From positions 124,001 through 188,000 of the forward strand of contig NZ_QPKF01000003.1 of NCBI RefSeq assembly GCF_003339585.1: 64,000 nucleotides of DNA, written 5' to 3'. The stretch's first letter is position 1; each line of letters begins with the position of its first letter. Below, piece after piece: positions 30,203-39,624 of the stretch. The stretch comes from Exiguobacterium sp. RIT594 (GTDB taxonomy: Bacteria > Bacillota > Bacilli > Exiguobacteriales > Exiguobacteriaceae). The position numbers and the translations under genes were made by a program. A model generated the notes under the pieces. It worked only from the letters and a program-made list of their open reading frames with translations, did not search any database and had not been told where the DNA came from.

Positions 30203-32260
30203 ATGGATCGTTCGACCATTAATTCCTACGAAACTGTCATGCAAGGATTTCCTTTACCTGCATTTATCCTACACGTCGATTTAACCGTCCATTCTTGGAA
30301 TGAGGCTGCCGAATCCTGCTGGGGCTGGTCGGCACAAGAAGTTACCGGACAACTGGTCCCGCTCCTTGACCCGGAAGATGCTGCGTTCAGCCGGCAAATC
30401 TGGTATTCATTTTTAGAAAAGCGGCAATCGATGCAATTACCGAATACAACATTTCTTCATAAATCAGGTGACCGTTCGACATCGACGTTGCTCGTCTCAC
30501 CGCTCTTTGATGAAAAAAACGAACCTTCTGGTGCTTTTTTCTGTCAGCTGCCTTCTTCCACTCAACAGAATGCAACCAAACCGTTATTTCAAGGATTGAT
30601 GGACTTACGCTATGCGTTTGATCAAATCGCTTGTGTCGCAATATTCGACGCACGGGGAACGATTCAATACGCCAATACCAATTTGACGGATGTTACGGGT
30701 TTTTGCCCACACCTGTTGCTCGGTCAACCTTGGACGATATTACTAGATTCGTCTGAAGACGTCCTTCCCATGATTCGCTCTCAAATCAAGAAGAAAAAAG
30801 CCTGGTCCGGGAAGCTGTCCATATCGACACAGGATGAGTCTAAAAAAGTGTTTCATGCCACTTTGATTCCGGTTTATGACGTAAACGGTGTCCGTTTCCA
30901 ACATCTTTTCATTGGTACCGATATTACGGAAACCGAACATCTCGAACAGGAACTTGATTTTTTAGTCCATCATAATGAATTGACCCATCTGCTGAATAGA
31001 CGTGGCTTCCTTCGGGAAGGTCAGGTCTTATTCTCCAAAGCATCTGATGATCTCCCGATCTCACTCATCTTATTTGATATTGATCGTTTTAAAGTCATCA
31101 ACGATTCCTTCGGGACACATGTCGGCGACCAACTTTTACAAGCGTTAGCCAAACGTTTGTCCGAACATGCAAAACAGCTGTTAACGTTCCATCCGACGAG
31201 TGACTTGTTTGGTGTGGTGCTCGAAGTCACAGACCGGAATGCCTTGTTCCAATATGCCCGGAAACTGCAACAAGTATTGCAACGTCCCTATTATATTAAT
31301 GGGCATTCCTTAATCATCTCCTGTACGTTCGGAATTACCGTCTATCCTTCGGAAGCCAAATCACTTGAAGATTTGTACCGTCGTTCGGAGATGGCCCTGT
31401 ATGCCGGAAAATCAATCGGCACAGGAACAATCCAGTATTTGACCCATGAAATGGATGAGCAGTTCACCCGGAAATTACAGCTCGAACGCTCATTATTTAC
31501 GGCTTTAGAGGATCAAGCCCTTCATTTGGTCTATCAACCGATCATCAACTTGAAAACCAAGCATGTCGATGGTTTTGAAGCGCTGTTGCGTTGGAATCAT
31601 ACGGCACTCGGGAGCATTCCTCCGGATGAGTTCATTCCCCTTGCCGAAGAAGCGGCTTTGATTACTCCGATCAACAACTGGGTTGTCATCGAAGCCTGCG
31701 AACGACTCGCACTTTGGCAGAAACAGATTGCACCTGATTTGACGATGGCCATCAACATTTCACCGCATCAGTTCCAAAGCGATTCGTTTGTCCGGACCTT
31801 ACAGCATGTCGTGTCTCAAAAAAAGATCGATCCCCGATTCGTGACACTCGAACTGACGGAAAATATTGCAATTTTACAGACACAGCGGACAATTGAACGG
31901 ATGCAACTGATCAAAGCGCTTGGTTTCCGATTATCGATTGATGATTTTGGAACAGGTTATTCTTCCTTACAATATTTGCGTGCTTTTCCGATTGATGAAC
32001 TCAAGATCGATAAAGTCTTCATTGACGGCATCGATTTAGGAGAAAACGGGTTGCTCGACTCAATCATTCAACTTGGTCAAAACTTAAAGTTGAATCTGGT
32101 CGCAGAAGGCGTCGAAACGACGACTGCCCTGAGTTATCTGGAAGCGACCGCCTGCCAGCAGATGCAAGGATTCATTTTTTCCGAACCGTTGTCTGTTGAG
32201 GAAGTAGAACTGCGTTTTGGTTCATCCAATCCTGAAGAACCGGACAATAAGGACAACTAA
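30203..32260 (+). CDS. PAS-PAS-(degenerate GGDEF)-EAL protein, likely c-di-GMP phosphodiesterase
   Basis: A 685-residue cytosolic protein with PAS domains at about residues 10-115 and 135-250, GGDEF-like at about 255-415, and EAL at about 425-675. The GGDEF signature is replaced by TSDLFG, so cyclase activity is unlikely; the domain may bind GTP as a regulator. The EAL domain keeps EALLRW (Glu459), NISPHQF, LELTEN, IDDFGTGYSSL and EGVET, so it should hydrolyse c-di-GMP. No transmembrane helix is seen, so the PAS domains probably sense an internal signal. Single gene, with AAAGGAG upstream and its own terminator. Confidence 0.92.
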   Translation: MDRSTINSYETVMQGFPLPAFILHVDLTVHSWNEAAESCWGWSAQEVTGQLVPLLDPEDAAFSRQIWYSFLEKRQSMQLPNTTFLHKSGDRSTSTLLVSPLFDEKNEPSGAFFCQLPSSTQQNATKPLFQGLMDLRYAFDQIACVAIFDARGTIQYANTNLTDVTGFCPHLLLGQPWTILLDSSEDVLPMIRSQIKKKKAWSGKLSISTQDESKKVFHATLIPVYDVNGVRFQHLFIGTDITETEHLEQELDFLVHHNELTHLLNRRGFLREGQVLFSKASDDLPISLILFDIDRFKVINDSFGTHVGDQLLQALAKRLSEHAKQLLTFHPTSDLFGVVLEVTDRNALFQYARKLQQVLQRPYYINGHSLIISCTFGITVYPSEAKSLEDLYRRSEMALYAGKSIGTGTIQYLTHEMDEQFTRKLQLERSLFTALEDQALHLVYQPIINLKTKHVDGFEALLRWNHTALGSIPPDEFIPLAEEAALITPINNWVVIEACERLALWQKQIAPDLTMAINISPHQFQSDSFVRTLQHVVSQKKIDPRFVTLELTENIAILQTQRTIERMQLIKALGFRLSIDDFGTGYSSLQYLRAFPIDELKIDKVFIDGIDLGENGLLDSIIQLGQNLKLNLVAEGVETTTALSYLEATACQQMQGFIFSEPLSVEEVELRFGSSNPEEPDNKDN

Positions 32261-32297
32261 AAAACAGGAGCCGGACTAGACTCCGGCTCCTGTTTTT
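32257..32297. terminator. Bidirectional terminator after the EAL gene
   Basis: Perfect outer stem AACAGGAGCCGGA/CCGGCTCCTGTT within 32262-32294, flanked by A and T runs. Confidence 0.9.
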
Positions 32298-32345
32298 CGT
32301 ATAAAGACGGTTTTTGAAGTCCACCGATGAGATCCGTCCATTGTC

Positions 32346-33740
32346 TTACAATTGAATTTGTCCACCGATCATCCCGTAAACTGCAACGGCAGCTAAGATA
32401 ATTAAAATTCCACTCGCAATCATTTCGTAACGCGACATACCGCCCCGTTTCTGTTCCCGTTCTGCCATCAGGTAGGCGATGATACCCGGTGCATAGACGA
32501 GGGCTGCGATGACGATATACCAAATCCCTGAAGCGTAGACGAGCCACAGTGAATAGGCAGCGGCAATCGTCGAGAAGATCAGCATCTTCGTATTACGTTC
32601 TGCCCGTGAAAAACGGACACTGTACACGGCAGATAACAGATACGGCAACAATGCGCAAATTCCGGCAATACTGGATAAGACTAAATACGTCTGTGCAGAA
32701 AATAAGGCGATACCTGCAACGAACTGGGTCGCAATTTGAGTAATCAGCAACGCACCGACCGGCGCCCCTTTCCGGTTCGTTTTTGCAAAGAACTTTGGAA
32801 ACGCACCGTCTTTCGCAACGAGGTAGGAAATTTCAGACGCCAGAATCGTCCATCCGAGCAGTGCTCCGGATAACGAAATGATCAGTCCGACCATAATCAA
32901 TGTTGCTCCAAACGGACCAATGGCAGCTTCGAGCACATAAGCCATTGTTGGTTCTTGTAATCCTGCTAACTGTTCCTGGTTCAAAACACCGAGCGATAAG
33001 ACGGAAATCAGGATGTAGATGACAAGTACTCCGACAAGCCCTACGACTGTCGCCTTCCCGACATCACTCCGTTTGTTGGCGCGTGTCGACAGGACGACAG
33101 CCCCTTCAATCCCGACGAAGGCCCAAAGCGTCACAAGCATCGTTCCTTTGACTTGCGTAAAGATACTGCCTAATTCCGTTCCTTCTCCCCAAAAATTCAG
33201 GTTAAACGTCTTCACATTAAAAGCAATTGCTACCAGTAAAATAAAAATCAAAATGGGAACGAGCTTTGCGATCGTCGTAATCAGGTTGACAAGTGTCGCT
33301 TCTTTAATCCCGCTTGAGACGATGAAAAACAGTCCCCATACGACAACGATACTCATCACTAACAAAAATACACGATTTTCTGATGAGAAAATCGGGAAAA
33401 AGTAACTGAGTGCATTAAAGACCAACGTTATGTTGGCAACTGTACCGATCCAGGCCGAGACCCAATATCCCCAGGCGCTGTTAAAACCGACAAATCGTCC
33501 GAATCCTTCACGGGCATATGCGTAAATGCCGCCTTCAAGTTCCGGTTTACTGTTTGCCAAGTGTTGAAAGACCAGCGCCAGCATAATCATGCCAAGACCA
33601 GTAATTCCCCATCCGATTAGAATCGGACCTGCACTCGCTTTTTGAGCCATTGCTCCCGGCAGATTGAAGGCACCTCCACCGACCATCGATCCAATGACCA
33701 TTGCGGCTAAAGCAAAAAAGCCGATTTTTTGTTGATTCAT
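32346..33740 (-). CDS. APC-family basic amino acid/arginine-ornithine antiporter-like permease
   Basis: A 464-residue permease with about 12 membrane helices. The N-terminal FALAAMVIGSMVGGGAFNLP and GGIYAYAREGFGRFVGF motifs are those of the basic amino acid/polyamine antiporter group (ArcD/YvsH-like). Transport of arginine, ornithine or lysine is likely from the family; rocD upstream across the EAL gene supports an arginine/ornithine link but only loosely. Single minus-strand gene, convergent with the EAL gene and sharing its terminator. Confidence 0.85.
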   Translation of the reverse strand: MNQQKIGFFALAAMVIGSMVGGGAFNLPGAMAQKASAGPILIGWGITGLGMIMLALVFQHLANSKPELEGGIYAYAREGFGRFVGFNSAWGYWVSAWIGTVANITLVFNALSYFFPIFSSENRVFLLVMSIVVVWGLFFIVSSGIKEATLVNLITTIAKLVPILIFILLVAIAFNVKTFNLNFWGEGTELGSIFTQVKGTMLVTLWAFVGIEGAVVLSTRANKRSDVGKATVVGLVGVLVIYILISVLSLGVLNQEQLAGLQEPTMAYVLEAAIGPFGATLIMVGLIISLSGALLGWTILASEISYLVAKDGAFPKFFAKTNRKGAPVGALLITQIATQFVAGIALFSAQTYLVLSSIAGICALLPYLLSAVYSVRFSRAERNTKMLIFSTIAAAYSLWLVYASGIWYIVIAALVYAPGIIAYLMAEREQKRGGMSRYEMIASGILIILAAVAVYGMIGGQIQL

Positions 33741-33858
33741 CCTCTAACACGTCCTTTATTTCTTGTATATCTATTCATATCAAACGTATATTCATTCGAA
33801 AGACACAAAATTCATTATAACAAAATCAAAGCCATTGTAAAGAAAGGATTTGATCAAT

Positions 33859-34542
33859 ATGAATTGGATCCATTCGTTCCAACTAGAGGACTTTTTTAAA
33901 TTGATGATAGCCGCACTGTTCGGTATCATCATCGGATTCGAACGCGAAATCAAAAATAAGCCTGTTGGTATACGTACTAGCCTCGTAATTACCCTGATCA
34001 GTTGTCTGTTAACCATCGTATCCATTAAGTCTGTCGTGCTGTACAGTACGATTGCCCCCAATGTCCAAATGGATCCGATGCGTCTTGTCGCTCAAGTCGT
34101 CGCCGGAATCGGCTTCATCGGCGCCGGCGTGATTTTAAGACGTCCGCACGATATCGTCAGTGGTTTGACGACTGCTGCCATCATTTGGGCAGCCAGTGGA
34201 ATTGGCATTGCACTCGGAGCTGGCTTTATCCTAGAAGCAACGTTTTTAGTCCTCTTTTTATTTTTTTCATTGGAAGGACTGACTTGGGTCATGAAGCGGG
34301 TCAACAATAGCCGGTTCGAAGCTAACGTCATCGTTGCCCACCTGACTCTCGCAGCGGATACGGATGCTCAAACGGTCAAAACAGCATTAGAAAAAAAAGG
34401 AGTCCGCATTACTAATATCCGGTTACGCGGTCATGCGCGGCAGTTGACTTTACGGATGTATTCTCCTCATAAACTGACGATATTCATACTTTATGACTAC
34501 TTGAAAACACTCGGAATTGAGCATATAGACCTTGATCAATAG
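33859..34542 (+). CDS. MgtC/SapB family membrane protein
   Basis: A 227-residue protein with four to five N-terminal membrane helices (about residues 12-140) carrying the MgtC motifs GIIIGFEREIKNKPVGIRT and AGIGFIGAGVILRR. A cytoplasmic C-terminal domain (about 155-227) follows. MgtC proteins affect Mg2+ homeostasis and, in pathogens, ATP synthase; the role here is unknown. I choose ATG 33859, ten bases after AAAGGA, over an in-frame TTG at 33850. Confidence 0.9.
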   Translation: MNWIHSFQLEDFFKLMIAALFGIIIGFEREIKNKPVGIRTSLVITLISCLLTIVSIKSVVLYSTIAPNVQMDPMRLVAQVVAGIGFIGAGVILRRPHDIVSGLTTAAIIWAASGIGIALGAGFILEATFLVLFLFFSLEGLTWVMKRVNNSRFEANVIVAHLTLAADTDAQTVKTALEKKGVRITNIRLRGHARQLTLRMYSPHKLTIFILYDYLKTLGIEHIDLDQ

Positions 34543-34650
34543 AAATTGTCAGAAAATTTGTGTTGCATTTTTACTCGCTTTCACTTAAATTTACATTATG
34601 TTCACACTTTTCTGAAATCATTTCAATCTAATCGGGGGGTCATCTTTCAC

Positions 34651-36285
34651 ATGAAGAAACAAACTAAAATTGCCTTTGCTGGACTATCCAGCATGGCGCT
34701 GCTCGCAGTAGCAGCTTGCGGCCAAAGCAATGAATCAGATGGAAACTCTTCTTCCTCAAAAGAAAAAAAGCAAGAGGTGACACTCATCTCGACTACGGAC
34801 GTGCCACAACTTGATCCAACAAAAACAACGGACTCAACATCCATCATCGTTACGAACAACGTCTTTGAAGGTCTCTACCGTCTTGACGGCGACAACAAAC
34901 CGACTGCCGGAATCGCAGAAAGTGTCGAAGTATCAGATGATAAGAAAACATATACATTTAAACTCCGTAAAGATGCCAAGTGGTCGGATGGTTCCGCTGT
35001 CACGGCAGACGACTTCATCTACTCTTGGAAACGTGCACTCGATCCAAAAACAGGAGCAGAGTACGCATACATCCTTCAGGATTTAAAAAATGCTAACAAA
35101 ATCTTAGCCGGTGAAGCCGAACTCGATTCGCTCGGTGTCAAGAAAGTAGACGATCAAACTCTTGAAGTGCAATTGGAAGCTCCGGCTCCATACTTCCTCG
35201 GATTGACAAGTTTCCCTACTTACTTACCACTCAAGCAATCGTTTGTCGAAGAAAAAGGCGACAAGTTTGCGACAAACGTTGACTCGATGCTCTTCAACGG
35301 ACCATTCATCTTGGATAAGTGGCAATCTAATGCCGGTTGGACATATAAGAAAAATCCGGATTACTGGGATAAAGCAAACGTCAAAATGGAAAAAATCGAT
35401 GTAAAAGTCGTTAAAGAAATTTCGACTGGTGTCAACCTGTTCGAGTCGAAAGACGTCGACTTCGCACCTATCACATCGGAGTTCGTCTCACAATACGAAA
35501 AATCGGACAACTACAAGACACGTCCAGATGCACGGATCAACTTCCTCCGATTCAACCAAAAAAATAAAGCACTTAAAAACGAAAACATCCGTAAAGCGCT
35601 TGCACTTGGTTTTGAAAAACAAGGAATTACAGACGTCATCTTAAATGACGGTTCAAAACCGGCTAACTTCATCGTCGCAAAAGACTTTACATTCACACCG
35701 GATGGCGAAGATTTCCGTGCCAAGTACCCGGATCTCCAAAGCTTTGATGCAACAGAAGCGAAAAAAGCCTGGGATGCCGGCCTAAAAGAACTCGGTGTCA
35801 AAACAGTAGAACTCGATATGTTGTCACGTGATGAAGATGCCTTCAAGAAAGTTTCTGAATTCTTAAAAGGGGATCTCGAGAAAAACTTACCGGGTCTTAC
35901 TGTCAACATCAAGCAGCAACCGTTCAAAAACTTCCTGGACCTCGAGTCTAAAGGTGATTACGACATCTCTGCTGCCGGTTGGGGCCCTGACTACCAGGAT
36001 CCAATGACGTTCCTCGATATGTGGTTAACAGGCGGAAGCTTTAACCGCATGGAATACTCGAACAAAGAGTTCGATAAGATGATTAAAGAAGCAAAAGCAG
36101 AGCCGGATGAAGCAAAACGCTGGTCGACGCTTCAAGAAGCTGAAAAAATGCTCTTGGCAGAAGACTATGCGATTGCTCCAATCTACCAAAAAGGTGAAGC
36201 ATACTTGCAACGTGCGAACATCGACAAACTATATCGTCACCCATTCGGAGCAGACATGAGCTTCAAATGGATGGAAGTAAAATAA
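34651..36285 (+). CDS. Peptide ABC transporter substrate-binding lipoprotein (OppA/DppE-like), orphan
   Basis: A 544-residue SBP family 5 lipoprotein with signal peptide, lipobox LAVAAC (Cys about residue 24) and the typical TFKLRKDAKWSDGSAVTADDFIYSWKR pattern split near residues 90-120. It should deliver oligopeptides to an Opp-type permease, but no permease or ATPase gene is adjacent: the neighbours are mgtC and a small unknown gene. The start ATG 34651 follows GGGGGGTC; the longer frame to 34546 lacks a ribosome site and lipobox positioning. It may serve a permease encoded elsewhere. Confidence 0.9.
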   Translation: MKKQTKIAFAGLSSMALLAVAACGQSNESDGNSSSSKEKKQEVTLISTTDVPQLDPTKTTDSTSIIVTNNVFEGLYRLDGDNKPTAGIAESVEVSDDKKTYTFKLRKDAKWSDGSAVTADDFIYSWKRALDPKTGAEYAYILQDLKNANKILAGEAELDSLGVKKVDDQTLEVQLEAPAPYFLGLTSFPTYLPLKQSFVEEKGDKFATNVDSMLFNGPFILDKWQSNAGWTYKKNPDYWDKANVKMEKIDVKVVKEISTGVNLFESKDVDFAPITSEFVSQYEKSDNYKTRPDARINFLRFNQKNKALKNENIRKALALGFEKQGITDVILNDGSKPANFIVAKDFTFTPDGEDFRAKYPDLQSFDATEAKKAWDAGLKELGVKTVELDMLSRDEDAFKKVSEFLKGDLEKNLPGLTVNIKQQPFKNFLDLESKGDYDISAAGWGPDYQDPMTFLDMWLTGGSFNRMEYSNKEFDKMIKEAKAEPDEAKRWSTLQEAEKMLLAEDYAIAPIYQKGEAYLQRANIDKLYRHPFGADMSFKWMEVK

Positions 36286-36295
36286 GTATCTTCCT

Positions 36296-36332
36296 ACCGG
36301 TTACCAGGATTCCCTTGGTGACCGGTTTTTGT
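36296..36332 (+). terminator. Terminator of the OppA-like gene
   Basis: CCGGT-ACC/GGT-ACCGG stem (36297-36325 region) ending in a T run. Confidence 0.8.
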
Positions 36333-36338
36333 ATACAA

Positions 36339-36376
36339 CAAAGACCCCTTCTGCCGGAGCCGATCGGGGTCTTTAC
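36339..36376 (-). terminator. Terminator of the 85-residue hypothetical gene
   Basis: AAAGACCCC (36340-36348) pairs with GGGGTCTTT (36366-36374). It overlaps the last codons of the minus-strand gene. Confidence 0.65.
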
Positions 36377-36630
36377 TGTGCGATTTGTTTATAAAATTCG
36401 ATTTCTTCCCGCTGTCCTTCTTCGACCGCCCGGAAAAATTCAGCAAAAAATGCGTATAAGACGGTTCGTTCCTGATAGGTCGGACCAGCCTGTCGAATCA
36501 CTGAAAACGCAAGATTTCGTAACTGACGTTTTGTACGCCGGTTGTTTGGTAACTCATGAAACTGGTCGATAAATGAACGGTATACATCAGCAATCAACTT
36601 TTCATGACCTTCAAAATATGACTTATCCAT
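36373..36630 (-). CDS. Hypothetical protein (85 aa)
   Basis: I do not recognise this protein. It is soluble, helical and charged, with a basic centre (NNRRTKRQLRNLAF) and an acidic C-terminal part (VEEGQREEIEFYKQ), and no signal or membrane segment. AGAAAGGA about nine bases before ATG 36630 supports translation. It is a single gene between the OppA-like and adenine deaminase genes. Confidence 0.65.
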   Translation of the reverse strand: MDKSYFEGHEKLIADVYRSFIDQFHELPNNRRTKRQLRNLAFSVIRQAGPTYQERTVLYAFFAEFFRAVEEGQREEIEFYKQIAQ

Positions 36631-36770
36631 TGAATCTGTCCTTTCTGATTGTTCTCTTCTTTTCTACGGAGTATCCTCCTGAAAAGTTTCATCAAGCTAC
36701 ACTTTTCACAAAGATATAAGACCTACTATAACAAGGATCAAATAATGATTCAACCGGAAAACTATTAAGA

Positions 36771-36815
36771 AAAGGTAAAGTCCACATCATCACCTTTCGT
36801 GAACTTTACCTTTTC
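36771..36815 (-). terminator. Terminator of ade
   Basis: A 12-bp stem (36771-36782 with 36804-36815) ending in T runs on the minus strand. Confidence 0.85.
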
Positions 36816-36817
36816 AT

Positions 36818-38548
36818 TTAAGCTTGTACTGCAATATGTTGGAACGTTTTAACGTCAAACAATCCGCTGTCCGTCAACTTCAGATTCGGGATGACAGGCA
36901 AACAGAGGAACGACATCGTCAAGTACGGATTAAAGGAGCGGTCGGCTTCGAGTACATCAAGTGCATCATTGAGCGCTTCGAGGGTATCTCCGACTTCCTG
37001 GAAAGGACGACTCGTCATCAATCCAGCGATTTCAAGCGGCAACTCCGCCAGAACTTCTGTCCCGTTGACCGCAATGACACCTCCACCCGCCTTGATCAGA
37101 CGCTCTGCCGCAAGTTTCATCTCGGCATCCGATGTTCCGACGATGACAAGGTTATGCGAATCATGGGCGACCGTCGCCGCAATGGCACCTCGCTTCATGC
37201 CAAACCCTTTAACGATGCCGACTGCTGAGAAGTTGGTCGCATTATGACGCTCGATGACGGCGATTTTCAATAAGTCTTGTTCCGGGACGGGGACAAATTT
37301 CCCGTCCTGTAAAGGCACATCCAAAATCAAATGTTCCGTGACAATACTTTTCGGGATGATTCCGATGACATGCGCTTTCGGTTTTTCTAATACGAGTTCA
37401 AAAACTTGATCCGTGATCGGCTTCGTTTTCAGTTCGCCGCGCAATGTCGACGGTACCGCTATCTTTTGGGATGAGATGATTGTTTTACCGGCTCGGGCGA
37501 CCGCCTCTCCACTGACAAACACTTCATCAATGATCACTTGATCGGCATCCTGCAAGATGACAAAGTCCGCACGGCGTCCCGGTACGATTGCTCCACGGTC
37601 ATTTAGTTGATACGCATTGGCTGCATGAAGAGAAGCCATCGCATAGGCTGTTTCACGCTTAATCCCGTGCTGTATGGCGTAGCGGATATTATAGTCGATC
37701 GTTCCTTCACGTAACGTGTCGTCCAGGTGCTTATCGTCCGTGCAGAAGAGGAATCGACCGGCATTGCTTTCCGTGACTGCGTCGAGCACTTCCTTGAGAT
37801 TCCGGGCAGCCGATCCTTCCCGGACTTCGACGTATAATCCGCGACGTGCCCGCTCAATCGCCTCTTGTTTACTGACTGCTTCGTGATCCGTCCGAATACC
37901 TGCTACACCGTAGATATTCAATTCACGTGCGCCAAGTCCTGCGGCATGGCCATCGACCAGTTTGCCGGCACTCTCGATTTGTTCAATTTTTTTCAGCATA
38001 TCACGATCAGCCCGTTCGACAGCAGGATAGTCCATGACTTCCCCTAAGCCATGCACTCCCGGATGCTTAACAAAAGGTTCGAGTGCCGCTGCATCGAGCG
38101 ACGCTCCGGCATGTTCAAATGATGTCGCCGGAACACAGCTCGGTAACATCATTCGCACGTCAAGCGACAGTCCTTCTGCATCGTCCAGCATGAACTGGAG
38201 CCCTTCCGCTCCCTTTACGTTTGCAATCTCATGTGGGTCGGCGATGACGGTCGTTACACCGAGCGGTAAAATCGCCTGTTCGTATTCACTTGGTGTCACC
38301 ATCGATGACTCGATGTGGACGTGTCCGTCGATGAAGCTCGGCGCAATGAATTTACCTGTTCCGTCAATCGTTTCGATTCCTTCATATCCGTCCCCTACGG
38401 CGGCAATATAGCCGGAATCCACTGCGACATCCGCTTGATACGTCTCGCGGGTCATCACATCGATGACTTGAATGCCTTGATAGACGACCGCCGCTTTTTC
38501 TTTTTTGGCGGCGATTGTAATAAGTCGTGCCCGAACTGTCTGATTCAT
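36818..38548 (-). CDS. ade: Adenine deaminase
   Basis: A 576-residue amidohydrolase converting adenine to hypoxanthine and ammonia, matching B. subtilis AdeC in length. Metal-binding motifs are GHVHIESSM, ADPHEIANV, DGHAAGLG and CTDDKHLDD. The adenine-deaminase C-terminal domain follows (about residues 400-576, with VGTSDAEM and GGGVIAVNG). ATG 38548 follows CAGGAGG; the upstream frame to 38584 is not needed. Single gene with its own terminator; no PurR or purine riboswitch sequence was seen upstream. Confidence 0.94.
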   Translation of the reverse strand: MNQTVRARLITIAAKKEKAAVVYQGIQVIDVMTRETYQADVAVDSGYIAAVGDGYEGIETIDGTGKFIAPSFIDGHVHIESSMVTPSEYEQAILPLGVTTVIADPHEIANVKGAEGLQFMLDDAEGLSLDVRMMLPSCVPATSFEHAGASLDAAALEPFVKHPGVHGLGEVMDYPAVERADRDMLKKIEQIESAGKLVDGHAAGLGARELNIYGVAGIRTDHEAVSKQEAIERARRGLYVEVREGSAARNLKEVLDAVTESNAGRFLFCTDDKHLDDTLREGTIDYNIRYAIQHGIKRETAYAMASLHAANAYQLNDRGAIVPGRRADFVILQDADQVIIDEVFVSGEAVARAGKTIISSQKIAVPSTLRGELKTKPITDQVFELVLEKPKAHVIGIIPKSIVTEHLILDVPLQDGKFVPVPEQDLLKIAVIERHNATNFSAVGIVKGFGMKRGAIAATVAHDSHNLVIVGTSDAEMKLAAERLIKAGGGVIAVNGTEVLAELPLEIAGLMTSRPFQEVGDTLEALNDALDVLEADRSFNPYLTMSFLCLPVIPNLKLTDSGLFDVKTFQHIAVQA

Positions 38549-38672
38549 CCTGTTTCCTCCTGTTGTGAACGGTATTTTTACCATCTTACAATTAGTTTGG
38601 AAGCAGTTGCAATTTATTTTTCAAGCCGTCAAGATGAAAACGTACAGTTCAAAATGAAATGGAGGAACAGAT

Positions 38673-39212
38673 ATGAAATATCGTGTAGGTCAATTGGTTC
38701 CAAACGTCGACCCAAGTGTCTATATCGCGGACGGAGCTAAGGTCATCGGGGAAGTTGAAATCGGTAAGGATTCGACCGTTTGGTTCAACACGGTCATCCG
38801 TGGAGATGAGGGACCGATTAAAATCGGCGAACGTGTCAATATTCAGGACGGATCGATGATTCATCAGTATGAAGGCTATCCGACGATCATTGAAGATGAT
38901 GTCACGATCGGACATATGGCGATGATCCACGGGGGAATCATTCGTCAAGGTGCCTTGATCGGCATGTCAGCGACGGTTTTGGATGAAGCTGAAATTGGAC
39001 AAGGTGCATTCGTTGCAGCAGGGAGTCTCGTTCCACCTAAAATGGTCGTTCCTCCGAACTCGATGGTCATGGGTGTTCCGGCAAAAATCGTTCGTGAGAT
39101 CAACGACCATGACCGGTTCATCATGGAACGGACCATTCGGAAATACGTCAAACGTGGTCAACAGTATGCTGCTGACTGTGAGCCGATTCAAGAAGATTTG
39201 ACGACAATGTGA
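38673..39212 (+). CDS. Gamma carbonic anhydrase family protein (left-handed beta-helix)
   Basis: A 179-residue hexapeptide-repeat protein. The zinc ligands typical of YrdA/PaaY-type gamma carbonic anhydrases are present at His64, His81 and His86, with the repeats spanning about residues 15-145 and a C-terminal helix. CO2 hydration has been shown for some relatives but many family members are uncharacterised. The start ATG 38673 follows GGAGG. It is a single gene; a cre-like sequence overlaps its stop codon. Confidence 0.9.
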   Translation: MKYRVGQLVPNVDPSVYIADGAKVIGEVEIGKDSTVWFNTVIRGDEGPIKIGERVNIQDGSMIHQYEGYPTIIEDDVTIGHMAMIHGGIIRQGALIGMSATVLDEAEIGQGAFVAAGSLVPPKMVVPPNSMVMGVPAKIVREINDHDRFIMERTIRKYVKRGQQYAADCEPIQEDLTTM

Positions 39213-39224
39213 AAACGTTTACAA
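39209..39224. promoter_or_regulatory. cre-like sequence upstream of the 65-residue ORF
   Basis: GTGAAAACGTTTACAA matches the cre consensus except at the first base. It overlaps the carbonic anhydrase stop codon and lies about 100 bp before the small ORF at 39321. Confidence 0.45.
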
Positions 39225-39320
39225 AGTTCACCTGTTTTTAACAATTCTCTTCTATCCTGTTTACATCTTTCCCGTACACTGTAGATGTAAGGCAGGAATC
39301 ACGACGGAGGAGGATTTAAA

Positions 39321-39518
39321 ATGACACCATTGTTCGAAGAACGGTTGATGGCTGACTTGTTTTCATCCACAAATAATCCGAGTTACGGTTTACCGACTTT
39401 ACCCGTATATGAAACAGATGGGTTGACGAAAGAGTTACAAGCACGTATTGTTAACGATGCCGAGCAAAAGTCCTTGAGTTTAGGAATAATTCAATCAAGA
39501 GAGGAAGAACATGTATGA
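39321..39518 (+). CDS. Hypothetical small protein (65 aa)
   Basis: I do not recognise it. It is a soluble acidic protein with a proline/tyrosine-rich centre (YGLPTLPVYETDG) and a charged C-terminal helix. The ribosome site GGAGGAGG seven to eight bases before ATG 39321 is excellent, supporting real translation. Its stop codon overlaps the start of a 17-codon ORF in the ATGA manner, suggesting coupling. A terminator follows at 39625-39663. Confidence 0.6.
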   Translation: MTPLFEERLMADLFSSTNNPSYGLPTLPVYETDGLTKELQARIVNDAEQKSLSLGIIQSREEEHV

Positions 39519-39568
39519 TTCAGCAAAATACAGTTCGCGCTTGGCTCGCTAGTCGAATCAAAAAATAA
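39515..39568 (+). CDS. Possible coupled short peptide (17 aa)
   Basis: ATG 39515 overlaps the TGA of the 65-residue ORF and encodes MIQQNTVRAWLASRIKK, a cationic, potentially amphipathic peptide. AGAGAGG lies ten bases upstream. A second ATG at 39511 (13 codons, MYDSAKYSSRLAR) has the same site at six bases, so either frame may be used. Both are short enough to be chance. Confidence 0.3.
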   Translation: MIQQNTVRAWLASRIKK

Positions 39569-39624
39569 TGATCTATCAGGATTACCTATTTTCCAAAACG
39601 ATATAGCGCGTCAGCGCGCATAAC

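Noticed and set aside
39606-39620. GCGCG-tca-GCGCGC hairpin as a separate terminator
   Set aside because: It lacks a T run and lies just before a better terminator.
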